A stretch of DNA of 38,002 bases from Calditrichota bacterium (GTDB lineage: Bacteria; Calditrichota; Calditrichia; Calditrichales; Calditrichaceae): contig JAADIP010000043.1 of the NCBI GenBank assembly GCA_013151275.1, positions 1-38,002 on the forward strand. Direction: 5' to 3'. A program made the translations under genes and the position numbers. Under the pieces are notes generated by a model. The model was not told the DNA's origin. It saw only the letters and a list, made by a program, of their open reading frames with translations, and made no database searches. Shown piece by piece: positions 8,171-16,342 of the stretch (its first letter is position 1; each line of letters begins with the position of its first letter).

Positions 8171-8223
8171 AAGACCCCCCTTTTAATTTCCCCCCTTCGA
8201 ACGCCGAAGGCAAGGGGGGTCTT
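8171..8223. repeat. G/C-run inverted repeat between R2a and R2b
   Basis: AAGACCCCCC (8171-8180) pairs with GGGGGGTCTT (8214-8223). A second CCCCCCTT run (8190-8197) can compete for the same right arm, and CTTCG/CGAAG can pair inside. Such C6/G6 hairpins are typical of dispersed intergenic repeats. No run of T directly follows either arm, so it is not a standard terminator. Confidence 0.55.
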
Positions 8224-8270
8224 AATGGTCACGACGCGCATTTACTGAATGAAGGAGTAATTATTTGCCT

Positions 8271-8408
8271 AAATTCGTTAATGGTTAAGCGGACCTCTTC
8301 GGAGTCTTGTTACCGGTAGCCGGTTACTTGTCACTCTCCGCTCCCTGAGCCTGTCGAAGGGAGCCTGTCGAGCTACTCTTTCACTCATGACGCATCACTT
8401 CTTTATGC
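8271..8408 (+). repeat. Dispersed intergenic repeat copy R2b
   Basis: Same orientation as R2a, 322 bases downstream, with 75 identical bases (8283-8357). Unlike R2a it carries the complete CCCTGAGCCTGTCGAAGGG palindrome-like word and a short tandem duplication of GAGCCTGTCGA. Similarity resumes after it with ACTCATGACGCATCACT and CTTTATGCCA, so the copies have differed by a small insertion or deletion in the middle. Confidence 0.75.
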
Positions 8409-8490
8409 CAGCTCATTCTATCATTCAATTCCAATGAAATTTTCCTAAACAACTAAACCTCTAAACATTTTCCCCCCATCCTCGGACAAT

Positions 8491-8530
8491 CCTAACTTTG
8501 TCACTTTGTAACTTTGTCACCTTGTCACTT
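8491..8530 (+). repeat. Partial repeat copy R2c (TTTGTCAC / TTTGTAAC words)
   Basis: A run of TAACTTTGTCACTTTGTAAC-like words, ending CCTTGTCACTTTT. The same words occur inside R1 and R3. It is the last piece of the repeat island before the M16 promoter region. Confidence 0.5.
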
Positions 8531-8556
8531 TTTAGCCGCTGTCCGCATTCTGCTTT

Positions 8557-8585
8557 TTGATTAATAGACAAATATTCACTATTTT
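8557..8585 (+). promoter_or_regulatory. Putative promoter of the M16 peptidase, inside an inverted repeat
   Basis: TTGATT (8557-8562) and TATTTT (8580-8585) are 17 bases apart, ending 31 bases before the ATG at 8617. They lie in the loop between inverted arms GCTGTCCG (8538-8545) and CGGACAGC (8588-8595); the right arm is followed by six T. The arms could be an operator or a long-loop hairpin. Confidence 0.4.
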
Positions 8586-8616
8586 ATCGGACAGCTTTTT
8601 TATCAGGGGAAAAACA

Positions 8617-11463
8617 ATGAAACATCTATTTGGCATCAGTTTTATTCTGTTTCTGCTATTTACCGCAGGATGTAATAATCGGGTAACCAAAGCGCCTTCC
8701 GCCGCAGAAAATGTGGCGCACTCGTCTCTTTTAAAACAGAGTTTACCGTTTGATTCCGCGATAGTTAAGGGTAAGCTGCCCAACGGTTTTACGTATTACA
8801 TTCGCCGGAATACCGAGCCCGAAAAACGGAGCGCATTACGTTTGGTCGTAAGGGCGGGATCGATTCTCGAAGAAGACAATGAACGGGGAATTGCCCATGT
8901 TTGCGAGCACATGGCTTTTAACGGAACGGAACATTTCAAAAAACAGGAGCTGGTCGATTATCTCGAATCCATCGGCATGCGCTTTGGTCCGGAAATAAAC
9001 GCCTACACCAGTTTTGACGAAACCGTTTACATGCTGGAAGTTCCCACGGATTCGCTTCCCCTGTTAAAAACCGCCTTTCAGATTCTGGAAGACTGGGCGC
9101 ACAAAGTAACCTTCGATTCTCAGGAAGTGGAAAAGGAAAGAGGAGTGGTTATTGAAGAGTGGCGTTTGGGTCGCGGAGCGCGGCAGCGCATGATGGACAA
9201 AATTCTGCCCGTTCTGTTGAAAGATTCGCGTTACGCCGAACGACTGCCCATCGGAAAAATCGATGTTTTGCGCTCCTTTCCCGCCGATCTTCCGAAAAAG
9301 TTTTATCGAAAATGGTACCGCCCCGAGTTAATGGCGGTAATTGCCGTGGGCGACTTCGATCCGCAAATCATTAAATCGTTAACAGAACAACATTTTTCCG
9401 GCTTACAGGATCCGCCGCAGGTTACTCCGCGCCGCTACTATCCCGTGCCCGAACACGACGAAACCCTGTTTGCCATCGCCACCGATCCCGAGGCTAACAA
9501 TACAGTGATAAGCATTGATTTTAAAATGAAGCCCGATACCCAACGAACGGTAAACGACTACCGGCAAATGTTAACCGATAATCTTTTTTCGCGCATGTTA
9601 ACCAACCGCTTAACCGAACACTTACAGGAAAAGAATCCGCCTTACATTTACGCCTTCGCCATAAAGAGCCGGCTGGTACAAACCTGCGAAACGTTCGAAC
9701 TGACGGCGATCGCCAGAGAAAACGCCATCATTCCGGGCTATAAAACTCTTTTAACGGAAGCAAAACGGATCAAAGATTTCGGCTTTACCGCCACCGAACT
9801 GGAACGCGAAAAAAAAGCCATGCTGCGTGAAATCGAAAAGGCTTACACAGAACGCGACAAACGCGAATCTTCCAGACTGGCTGAAGAATATAAACGCAAC
9901 TTTCTTTACCTTGAACCCGTGCCGGGCATTGAAACAGAATACCGTTTAAGCCGACAACTGATACCGACTATCGCCTTGAAAGATGTAAATCGACTGACCA
10001 ATGTACTGATTACCGACAAGAATCGCGTTGTACAGATTACCGCGCCGCAAAATGAGAATGTTTTTGTTCCTTCTCAGGATTCGCTCGCTTCTCTTCTTGC
10101 CCGCATCGACACCATGAAAGTTGAACCTTACGTCGATAAGGTTACAGCCTCGCAATTAATCTCAAAACCCGTCAAATCCGGCAAGGTTGTAAAAACAAGC
10201 ACACAGTCCGAAATCGGCTTGACGGAATGGTATTTGGACAACGGAGTCAGAGTTCTTTTAAAACCGACGCAATTCAAAAACGATGAGGTTTTATTCCGAG
10301 CAGTCAGTCCGGGCGGATATTCGCTTGCGCCGGACAGTATTCTTGTTTCCGCAAAACTTGCCGCGGCAATAGAAAGGGAATCGGGTTTGGACGGTTTTTC
10401 GCAAACGCAACTAAAAAAACTGCTTTCCGATAAACTTGTGCGTTGCGTTCCCTATATCAACGAATTAACCGAAGGGCTAAGCGGTTCTTCCTCGGGCAAA
10501 GATTTTGAAACCCTGCTTCAGTTGATCTATCTGAATTTTACGGCGCCGCGTTTCGACAGCACCGCCTTTAAATCTTTTAAGCTTCGGATGATTGACCTGC
10601 TGAAAAACCGTTCCGCCAGTCCCGAGGTGGTTTATCAGGATTCGATTACTCTTTTTCTGACCCGACACAATCCGCGTTATCGCCCGTTGACGGCACAAAT
10701 GATAGAAAAACTTGATCTGCAAACGGCGCGTCAATTTTTTCGGCAGCGGTTTGCCGACGCCGGTGATTTTACCTTTATTTTTGTCGGTAATATCGATCCC
10801 GACGCAATCCGCCCGCTGATCGAAAAATATCTCGGCGGACTGCCTTCTTTAAAAAGAAAAGAGCGCTGGAAAGACGTTACCTACACGCCCCCGGCAAACG
10901 TTGTGGAACGCGATGTGTTCAAAGGTTTGGAGCCTAAAAGTACAAACACCGTCATCTTTCACGGACCATTTGAATGGAATCTGGAGAACGTTGTCAAAGC
11001 CGATTTTATGGTTGAAGTTCTCAGGATCAAATTACGCGAATGGTTAAGAGAAGAAAAAAGCGGAACATACAACGTAAGCGTTTTCGGTCAGTTTTCACAT
11101 TTTCCCAGAGAGCGCTACAAAATTTATTTCCGCTTCACTTGTAATCCCGAACGCGTTCCTGAGCTGACAGCCGACCTGTTTAACCAGATCGACAGCCTGC
11201 GCAACTTCGGAACAACGGAAAAATACCTGAACAAAATCAAGGAAATCAAATTGCACGAGTACCAGGAACGATTGGAGAAAAACGGCTACTGGGTTAACCG
11301 CCTCAATTTCGCCGTAATAAACGATGTGCCGTTCGATCATATCCTGAAAATCGATGATCTTATTCAAGCCGTTACTTTGGACGATATTCGGAGCATGGCT
11401 CAAAAATTATTGAACAAAAAGCGGTATTTGAAAGTTGTACTTTACCCGGAACAAATGGATTAA
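8617..11463 (+). CDS. M16-family zinc metallopeptidase, lipoprotein
   Basis: Predicted to be a membrane-anchored peptidase that degrades oligopeptides outside the cytoplasm. 948 residues from the ATG at 8617, chosen because it has AGGGG upstream, starts a clear lipoprotein signal (hydrophobic run ending FTAGC, C at residue 21) and lies downstream of the predicted promoter; the frame itself is open from 8557. Two M16 modules are present. The first is active: H94, E97 and H98 form HxxEH (HVCEH), with the distal zinc ligand probably E174 in EKERGVVIEE. The second (about 510-948) lacks HxxEH and should be the inactive structural partner. A small exported protein follows after 14 bases, probably in one transcript. 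Confidence 0.9.
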   Translation: MKHLFGISFILFLLFTAGCNNRVTKAPSAAENVAHSSLLKQSLPFDSAIVKGKLPNGFTYYIRRNTEPEKRSALRLVVRAGSILEEDNERGIAHVCEHMAFNGTEHFKKQELVDYLESIGMRFGPEINAYTSFDETVYMLEVPTDSLPLLKTAFQILEDWAHKVTFDSQEVEKERGVVIEEWRLGRGARQRMMDKILPVLLKDSRYAERLPIGKIDVLRSFPADLPKKFYRKWYRPELMAVIAVGDFDPQIIKSLTEQHFSGLQDPPQVTPRRYYPVPEHDETLFAIATDPEANNTVISIDFKMKPDTQRTVNDYRQMLTDNLFSRMLTNRLTEHLQEKNPPYIYAFAIKSRLVQTCETFELTAIARENAIIPGYKTLLTEAKRIKDFGFTATELEREKKAMLREIEKAYTERDKRESSRLAEEYKRNFLYLEPVPGIETEYRLSRQLIPTIALKDVNRLTNVLITDKNRVVQITAPQNENVFVPSQDSLASLLARIDTMKVEPYVDKVTASQLISKPVKSGKVVKTSTQSEIGLTEWYLDNGVRVLLKPTQFKNDEVLFRAVSPGGYSLAPDSILVSAKLAAAIERESGLDGFSQTQLKKLLSDKLVRCVPYINELTEGLSGSSSGKDFETLLQLIYLNFTAPRFDSTAFKSFKLRMIDLLKNRSASPEVVYQDSITLFLTRHNPRYRPLTAQMIEKLDLQTARQFFRQRFADAGDFTFIFVGNIDPDAIRPLIEKYLGGLPSLKRKERWKDVTYTPPANVVERDVFKGLEPKSTNTVIFHGPFEWNLENVVKADFMVEVLRIKLREWLREEKSGTYNVSVFGQFSHFPRERYKIYFRFTCNPERVPELTADLFNQIDSLRNFGTTEKYLNKIKEIKLHEYQERLEKNGYWVNRLNFAVINDVPFDHILKIDDLIQAVTLDDIRSMAQKLLNKKRYLKVVLYPEQMD

Positions 11464-11477
11464 ATAAAGGAAAACTT

Positions 11478-11954
11478 ATGTTAAGCAAGCGACTTTTATT
11501 CCCGATCGTAATTTTAGGTCTGTTGACTTTTTGTCAAAAGGCTTCGAGTTACCTTCCCGAATCAATCGAGGGCTATAAGCTAAGCCGCACATTGACCGGA
11601 GAAGAAGCCAAGCAATTCATCAACAAGCTGCATTTTAAGCAGGTGGCGCCGACCACAAATTCGATCGGTTTTTATGAAAGCGGATCGAAACAGGCTGTCA
11701 TTTATGTGACGCTTTACGAGAAACCCGAGCAGGCGGAACAAGACTGGGAAAAGATGACCAAAAAAATTTCATCCGAAAATTCGGTTTTCCGGTACGGCAC
11801 AGTCCTTACAATCAAAGACCGCTCGATTTACCGGTGTTACGGTATGGGAAAAACGCATTATGTTTTCACGCATCAGCGGGCTTTGATATGGCTTACCGCG
11901 GAAACAATCGGCGCGCAGGGTTTTTTGGAAACCTATTTGAATGATTTGAAATAG
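11478..11954 (+). CDS. Small exported protein (possible lipoprotein), function unknown
   Basis: 158 residues. The N-terminus is a signal sequence: MLSKR, then a hydrophobic run FPIVILGLLTFCQ. The cysteine at residue 19 could be lipidated, although phenylalanine just before it is unusual for a lipobox. The mature part is mixed alpha/beta with no recognised motif: a YLPESIEGYKLSRTLTGEEAKQFI opening, a YVTLYEKPEQAEQDWEKM segment and a closing ALIWLTAETIGAQGF. It starts 14 bases after the M16 peptidase with GGAAAA before the ATG, so co-expression is likely, perhaps as an accessory or periplasmic sensor. I do not recognise a named family. Confidence 0.7.
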   Translation: MLSKRLLFPIVILGLLTFCQKASSYLPESIEGYKLSRTLTGEEAKQFINKLHFKQVAPTTNSIGFYESGSKQAVIYVTLYEKPEQAEQDWEKMTKKISSENSVFRYGTVLTIKDRSIYRCYGMGKTHYVFTHQRALIWLTAETIGAQGFLETYLNDLK

Positions 11955-11999
11955 ACGAAAAACCGGTAACAGACTTTTCGTTTTGCTCAAGGGTTGGGA

Positions 12000-12851
12000 A
12001 TGATTAATTTAATACTGACCGTTATTTGCTCAGCCGGCGTCGCCCTGATACTGAAATGGAGTAATTCGCGCAAGGACTCCGTCCTTTACCTGTTGCTCGG
12101 AAATTATTTGGTAGCCGCGATTATCGGCTTCGTTTTTTGTCTGCGGCAAAGTCCCAAGATTTTTACGGGTTCAACTTTGGTTTTCGGTTTATTCGTCGGC
12201 GCTCTTTTTGTCTTTTCCTTTTTTGCTTTTTCAAAAGCTGTGGGAGCCATCGGCGCTTCTCTTGCCACGGTAACTTCCCGCATTTCCGTAGCCATTCCCG
12301 TTACGCTGTCCATTCTTTTTTACCGTGAATATCCCAACAATTGGCAAACGGCGGGACTCCTTTTTGTATTAATCACCATCGGGCTTTTTTATTTGTCGCT
12401 TAAAAGTCCCGAGCGCAGCAAGATTTACCGGCTCGACTTCTTTTATCTGTCCGCTCTCTGGGCGGGCATCGGCGTGGGCGATTTTAGCATGAAGGTTTTT
12501 CAAAGCTGGCGCGGATTGTCGGAAAAGCCCTTCTTTTTATTTGTTATCTTTGGCAGCGCCTTTATTTACACGCTGATAATCATAAAAAGCCGAAAAGAGC
12601 CGTACGATAAAAAAGCCTTTGGCATGGGCGTATTTCTGGGAATTCCCAACCTGTTTAGTTTGTTCTTTTTCCTTAACGCCTTAAACGAGCTTCCGTCGAT
12701 CGTGGTTTATCCTGTGGTAAATCTCGGAGTTGTTTTGCTGACCGCGGCGAGTTCGCGGCTGATCTGGAAAGAGCGGTTAAACAGGCTCGGCAAACTTGCG
12801 TTGATCGTAGGAAGCCTGGCTATTATTTTGTTGAACGCAAATTTTTATTAA
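12000..12851 (+). CDS. EamA/DMT-superfamily transporter
   Basis: Inner-membrane permease of the drug/metabolite family, usually exporting amino acids or other small metabolites. The 283-residue protein has about ten hydrophobic helices in two halves, typical of tandem EamA repeats. Characteristic pieces are AFSKAVGAIGASLATVTSRISVAIPV (end of the first half, helices 3-4) and PSIVVYPVVNLGVVLLTAASSRLIWKERL (the matching position in the second half). I start at the ATG at 12000 because AAGGG lies six bases upstream; the TTG at 11994 would leave no space for it. It is 45 bases after the small exported protein. Substrate unknown. Confidence 0.8.
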   Translation: MINLILTVICSAGVALILKWSNSRKDSVLYLLLGNYLVAAIIGFVFCLRQSPKIFTGSTLVFGLFVGALFVFSFFAFSKAVGAIGASLATVTSRISVAIPVTLSILFYREYPNNWQTAGLLFVLITIGLFYLSLKSPERSKIYRLDFFYLSALWAGIGVGDFSMKVFQSWRGLSEKPFFLFVIFGSAFIYTLIIIKSRKEPYDKKAFGMGVFLGIPNLFSLFFFLNALNELPSIVVYPVVNLGVVLLTAASSRLIWKERLNRLGKLALIVGSLAIILLNANFY

Positions 12852-12992
12852 GGCTGCGAACCGAGTTTGTTTTTGTTATTGAACATTGTTCGAGCCGGAT
12901 TTTCAGAATTCCTGTTTTAGCTTTTTTACAAGAAACGATAATCCGCGCGGATCAGTTATTCAATGACTTCTTTTTTGATTTTAAAGCGACGG

Positions 12993-14417
12993 CTACCTTA
13001 CTTTGTGCAATCTAAGTAAATTGGTGCCGCCCTGTTCGCGGCTGGAACCCGCTACAATTACAAGACGATCGCCTGCTTTAATCCAGCCCTTTTTTTCCAG
13101 AACATTTTGCAGATCGACCAAATCTTCTGTTATGAATAATTCGTGTTCTATCAGGATGGGCACAACGCCCCAATAAAGGCTCATTCGCCGGTAGGTTTTT
13201 TCATTGCTCGTTAAAGCCAGAACGGGAACCGTCGGTCTGAAGTTCGACATCTTGCGGGCGGTGTATCCCGACCGCGTCAAAACGACGATGTATTGCGCCT
13301 TTATTTCTTCCGCGCTGTGATAGGCAGAATGGCAAATGGAAGTGGCAAAGTCGTGTTCCACATTTCGAAGGCTGGCGTCGGGATTTAGGCGGAAATAACT
13401 GCGGTGGCTTTCGCTTTCTTTGATGATGGCGTTCATCATTTGAACGGATTCAAGCGGATACTTTCCAAACGCAGTTTCTCCGGACAACATCACGGCGTCG
13501 CTTCCGTCAAAAATGGCGTTTGCCACATCGTTGGCTTCGGCGCGCGTCGGAATGGGATGCACCATCATCGAATCCAGCATCTGGGTGGCGGTAATCACCG
13601 GCTTGTTCATTATCATGCATTTTTCAATGATCTTTTTTTGCACCGACGGAACCTTTTCCGTGGAAATTTCCACGCCAAGATCGCCCCGGGCAACCATCAC
13701 GCCGTCCGCTTCCGCAATAATGGCGTCCAGATTCTGCAGAGCTTCGGGTTTTTCTAACTTGGCAACAATAGGCACCGCGCGATCGCCTAAAAATTTTCGC
13801 AGTTCTGCAATGCTCCTGGCGTTCCGCACAAACGAAAGAGCGACATAATCCACTTCATGCTCGACGCCAAACAAAACATCGTTTTTGTCTTTTTTCGTTA
13901 AAGATGGCTCCGAAATTTTTACTCCGGGTAAATTAATGCCGCGACGATCGTAAAGACTGCCGCCGTTGATTACCTCACAAATAACGTCTTCATGCGCTTT
14001 GGACTTTACTCTTAACTTAATTAACCCGTCATTGACCAGTATGTTGTCGCCCGGCTGAACATCGTTCGGCAATCGTTTGTAGGTTGTGCTGACAATGGAC
14101 TGATCTCCCAGAATCTCGCGGGTCGTTATGGTAAACCGGTCGCCCGGTTTAAGATGGATGGGCGGATTCTTAAACTTACCGATCCTGATTTTAGGTCCCT
14201 GTAAATCCTGCATTATGGCTACGGGTTTTTGCAATTCATCGGCGATTTTTCGGATGCGTTCAATTTTTTGCCGGTGCTCCTCATGCGTCCCGTGCGAAAA
14301 ATTCAGTCTGGCTATGTCCATCCCGGCAACAATCAATTTTTTAAGCGTTTCCTCGTCTTCGGATGTCGGTCCTATGGTGCAGATAATTTTAGCTTTGTGG
14401 TCAAAAAAGTTTTTCAT
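12993..14417 (-). CDS. pyk: Pyruvate kinase
   Basis: Converts phosphoenolpyruvate and ADP to pyruvate and ATP, the last step of glycolysis. The 474-residue length is normal. Motifs run in order: KIICTIGPTS at the N-terminus, ARLNFSHG, QDLQGPKIRIG, the catalytic lysine segment IVAKLEKPEA, the metal/substrate segment GVMVARGDLGVE, and NKPVITATQMLDSM followed by PTRAEANDVANAIFDGSDAVMLSGETAFGKYP. The C-terminal allosteric-type domain (about 355-474) is complete. Its ATG overlaps the stop of the upstream thioredoxin-fold gene in ATGA, so translation is coupled and the two are one operon. Pyruvate from this enzyme would feed NifJ. Confidence 0.96.
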   Translation of the reverse strand: MKNFFDHKAKIICTIGPTSEDEETLKKLIVAGMDIARLNFSHGTHEEHRQKIERIRKIADELQKPVAIMQDLQGPKIRIGKFKNPPIHLKPGDRFTITTREILGDQSIVSTTYKRLPNDVQPGDNILVNDGLIKLRVKSKAHEDVICEVINGGSLYDRRGINLPGVKISEPSLTKKDKNDVLFGVEHEVDYVALSFVRNARSIAELRKFLGDRAVPIVAKLEKPEALQNLDAIIAEADGVMVARGDLGVEISTEKVPSVQKKIIEKCMIMNKPVITATQMLDSMMVHPIPTRAEANDVANAIFDGSDAVMLSGETAFGKYPLESVQMMNAIIKESESHRSYFRLNPDASLRNVEHDFATSICHSAYHSAEEIKAQYIVVLTRSGYTARKMSNFRPTVPVLALTSNEKTYRRMSLYWGVVPILIEHELFITEDLVDLQNVLEKKGWIKAGDRLVIVAGSSREQGGTNLLRLHKVR

Positions 14418-14878
14418 GGTTTTTCGCCTTTTTTAATCCATTGTTTTAAAAATGTGAAGAATTTGGTCTTATCGTAACTTTTGTCTTTCTCCAGCAAAGC
14501 CGTGTTCTGGGAATATAAAAACGATCCGTCGCTTTCCAGAACAAACAGGTGCGGATACCCGGAAATTTTGGGAAAGCGCGACAAAAAACGCTCGTTCCTG
14601 TTTTCTTTTCCGTAATAAACTTTCATCCAAATAAAGTTTTCTTCTATAAAGGATTTTAAATCGGCGTTGGTTTCAATAAATTTATCCATTCGTCTGCACC
14701 AGATGCACCAGTTACCGCCCACATCCAGAATAATTCGTTTATCTGTTTTTTGAGCAAAAGCCACCGCTTCTTTCAAATCTTTTCCCGGATCACGATTGGG
14801 ATCGAATTCTTTCACCGGCTGATAAGACTGCAAAGGGATAAATAACAACAGGCTGAAGAAAATCAGATTTTTAAACAT
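14414..14878 (-). CDS. Exported thioredoxin-fold protein (Thioredoxin_7/DUF255-like)
   Basis: 154 residues with an N-terminal signal (FKNLIFFSLLLFIPLQSYQ), so it probably works in the periplasm. The thioredoxin-like fold is seen in KRIILDVGGNWCIWCRRMDKF, whose WCxWC places the redox pair at C58 and C61, and in the cis-proline segment SGYPHLFVLESDG. Such proteins reduce or exchange disulphides in exported proteins. It begins 12 bases after thyX with AAAGGAG before the ATG, and its stop overlaps the pyruvate kinase start. A periplasmic redox protein between thyX and pyk is an odd functional mix, perhaps only an operon of convenience. Confidence 0.8.
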   Translation of the reverse strand: MFKNLIFFSLLLFIPLQSYQPVKEFDPNRDPGKDLKEAVAFAQKTDKRIILDVGGNWCIWCRRMDKFIETNADLKSFIEENFIWMKVYYGKENRNERFLSRFPKISGYPHLFVLESDGSFLYSQNTALLEKDKSYDKTKFFTFLKQWIKKGEKP

Positions 14879-14890
14879 CGGGGGCTCCTT

Positions 14891-15823
14891 TTATTTTTCG
14901 GAAGACCAGGGGATTGTGATATTCAAATCCTTTAATTTTTGTTCGAACTCAAGGCGTTCGATGTTTCCGGTTAATTTTCCTTCTTTGTACGTTAACCAGC
15001 CGAATTCCTCCGCCAATTTCAGGGCTTCGTCTTTATTGCCCTTGTAAAGCGCGCTTAAAATTTCTCTTTCCAGACGCGAAAAGGTCTCCGCCTCCAAAAC
15101 ATAATCCTGAAACGCTTCCCAGACCAACGGAACCCAGCGGCTGACAATTTTCTCGCCGATAATTTTGGCATATTGGCGTATTTCGTATTGAGCGTGCTCG
15201 TCCATTCTTAAACGCAAAAAGTGCAAAAGATTGTGTAAATCGATTTTCCAATAAGCCTCGGTGTAAGTGCAAAGTGGCAAATCTTTACGCGCCTGCTCGC
15301 GCGCAACCCCGCTTTGTAAACGTTCCTCGTAAATCTGTCTGCTCAATTCATGGAGCTGTTTTTCCTTTACGCTCAGTTTCGCTCCTTGTTCCGTATCCAA
15401 AAAACCCTCGCTGCCCTGTCGATTGTTAACCGCTTGCAAACGCCATGAGTCGGGCGACGTTTCGTAAGCGGCGTCTATGGCGATGGAATAACGCGTGGAA
15501 TACTCATTGACGTTTGCCGTGCGGTGACGAATCCATTGCCGCCAGGTATCCATGGGAACCCGGACATGAAACTTGATTTCGCACATTTCAAAAGGCGTTG
15601 TGTGCTTATGCCGCATCAAATAACGGATTAATCCCCGATCCTGATGCCGTTTTTTAGTTCCTTTTCCGTAAGAAACCCGCGCCGCCTGAACAATGGAAGC
15701 GTCGCTGCCCATATAGTCAACCACACGCACAAAACCGTCATCCAACACCTTAAAAGGCTTGCCTAACATCGCTTCAACGGCTTCAACCGTCGGACGCTTA
15801 ATTTCCTCAAATTCTCGTTCCAA
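14891..15823 (-). CDS. thyX: Flavin-dependent thymidylate synthase ThyX
   Basis: Makes dTMP from dUMP using methylene-tetrahydrofolate, FAD and NADPH. The signature RHRTANVNEYSTRYS lies at about residues 99-113 and fits the ThyX motif RHRxxSxNExSxR, with alanine in place of the first serine. I start at TTG 15823, giving 310 residues, because GAGAGG precedes it at good distance and the homologous part begins there; the frame is open to 15901 but that point lies inside the predicted promoter. The protein is longer than many ThyX (220-260), with an extra C-terminal helical region (EREILSALYKGNKDEALKL and beyond). First gene of the thyX-thioredoxin-pyk operon. Confidence 0.92.
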   Translation of the reverse strand: MEREFEEIKRPTVEAVEAMLGKPFKVLDDGFVRVVDYMGSDASIVQAARVSYGKGTKKRHQDRGLIRYLMRHKHTTPFEMCEIKFHVRVPMDTWRQWIRHRTANVNEYSTRYSIAIDAAYETSPDSWRLQAVNNRQGSEGFLDTEQGAKLSVKEKQLHELSRQIYEERLQSGVAREQARKDLPLCTYTEAYWKIDLHNLLHFLRLRMDEHAQYEIRQYAKIIGEKIVSRWVPLVWEAFQDYVLEAETFSRLEREILSALYKGNKDEALKLAEEFGWLTYKEGKLTGNIERLEFEQKLKDLNITIPWSSEK

Positions 15824-15891
15824 TTTTCCGCCTCTCTTTACACAAATCCAAACTTGCAGCAATTTAGTTTGTATGTTTAAAAGACTCAAAT

Positions 15892-15920
15892 TTTTTAACA
15901 ACCGAACAATTTTAAATCAA
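15892..15920 (-). promoter_or_regulatory. Putative promoter of the thyX operon
   Basis: On the minus strand TTGATT (15915-15920), 17 bases, then TAAAAA (15892-15897). Transcription would begin near 15885, about 60 bases before the chosen TTG start. Same -35 box and spacing as the tRNA-Leu and aminotransferase promoters. Confidence 0.4.
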
Positions 15921-15981
15921 ATACCGCCCATTCGCGGTTTAATAAATCCTGCAAATTTTTACCCTATTAACAGCATTATTA

Positions 15982-16009
15982 TTGACTATTCCGTTTGATT
16001 TATTATATT
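15982..16009 (+). promoter_or_regulatory. Putative promoter of the hybrid kinase
   Basis: TTGACT (15982-15987), 16 bases, TATATT (16004-16009). This is the closest match to the sigma70 consensus in the window. It would give a leader of about 325 bases before the kinase ATG, long enough to hold the structured element at 16069-16111. Confidence 0.4.
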
Positions 16010-16068
16010 TTATCTATTATCGAATTAATTAAGAACTCGATGAAAGAGAAGAGAGACAAATTCTGTCC

Positions 16069-16111
16069 GCCCCTTAAACCATTCTTCTTTTGCATGGGAT
16101 GGCAAAGGGGC
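16069..16111 (+). ncRNA. Structured leader element, weakly similar to a cyclic-di-GMP-I (GEMM) aptamer arm
   Basis: GCCCCTT (16069-16075) pairs with AAGGGGC (16105-16111). Inside this, CCAT (16079-16082) pairs with ATGG (16094-16097). The joining segments read AAA before the inner stem and GATGGCA after it. This resembles the AAACC ... GGGACGCAAAGCC arm of GEMM-I riboswitches but has an extra G and a different outer stem. The second GEMM arm and the closing helix are not evident. It may be another structured leader or a chance hairpin. The rest of the 519-base gap holds two predicted promoters and no open frame I support. Confidence 0.25.
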
Positions 16112-16342
16112 TTGAACAATGCTTAAAAAAGAATGTCTGCATATAAAAACAAATACCGATGACTTTTTATGAATGCGTCGTTAAAAATCAGTTTTAATTT
16201 TTTGTTCGTTTTATCTCATTTGGTGAAAGCCTCGATTTAATTAAAAACAACCGTGCGTCCGCTAAATATAGAGCATCTTAAAAATGAAATTTTTTAATTG
16301 TAAAAGGAGTTTTATTTTTTTCGTAATAATTAGGATAAACCT

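Noticed and set aside
4742-8556. Repeat words as CRISPR array
   Set aside because: The repeated words are not evenly spaced, lack unique equal-length spacers and differ in length between copies.
8557-8616. N-terminal extension of the M16 peptidase
   Set aside because: It would begin at TTG inside the predicted promoter and put 20 residues before a perfect lipoprotein signal; the ATG at 8617 has a good ribosome site.
15824-15901. N-terminal extension of ThyX
   Set aside because: It overlaps the predicted -10 box, is not part of the conserved family and lacks a ribosome site, whereas TTG 15823 has GAGAGG upstream.
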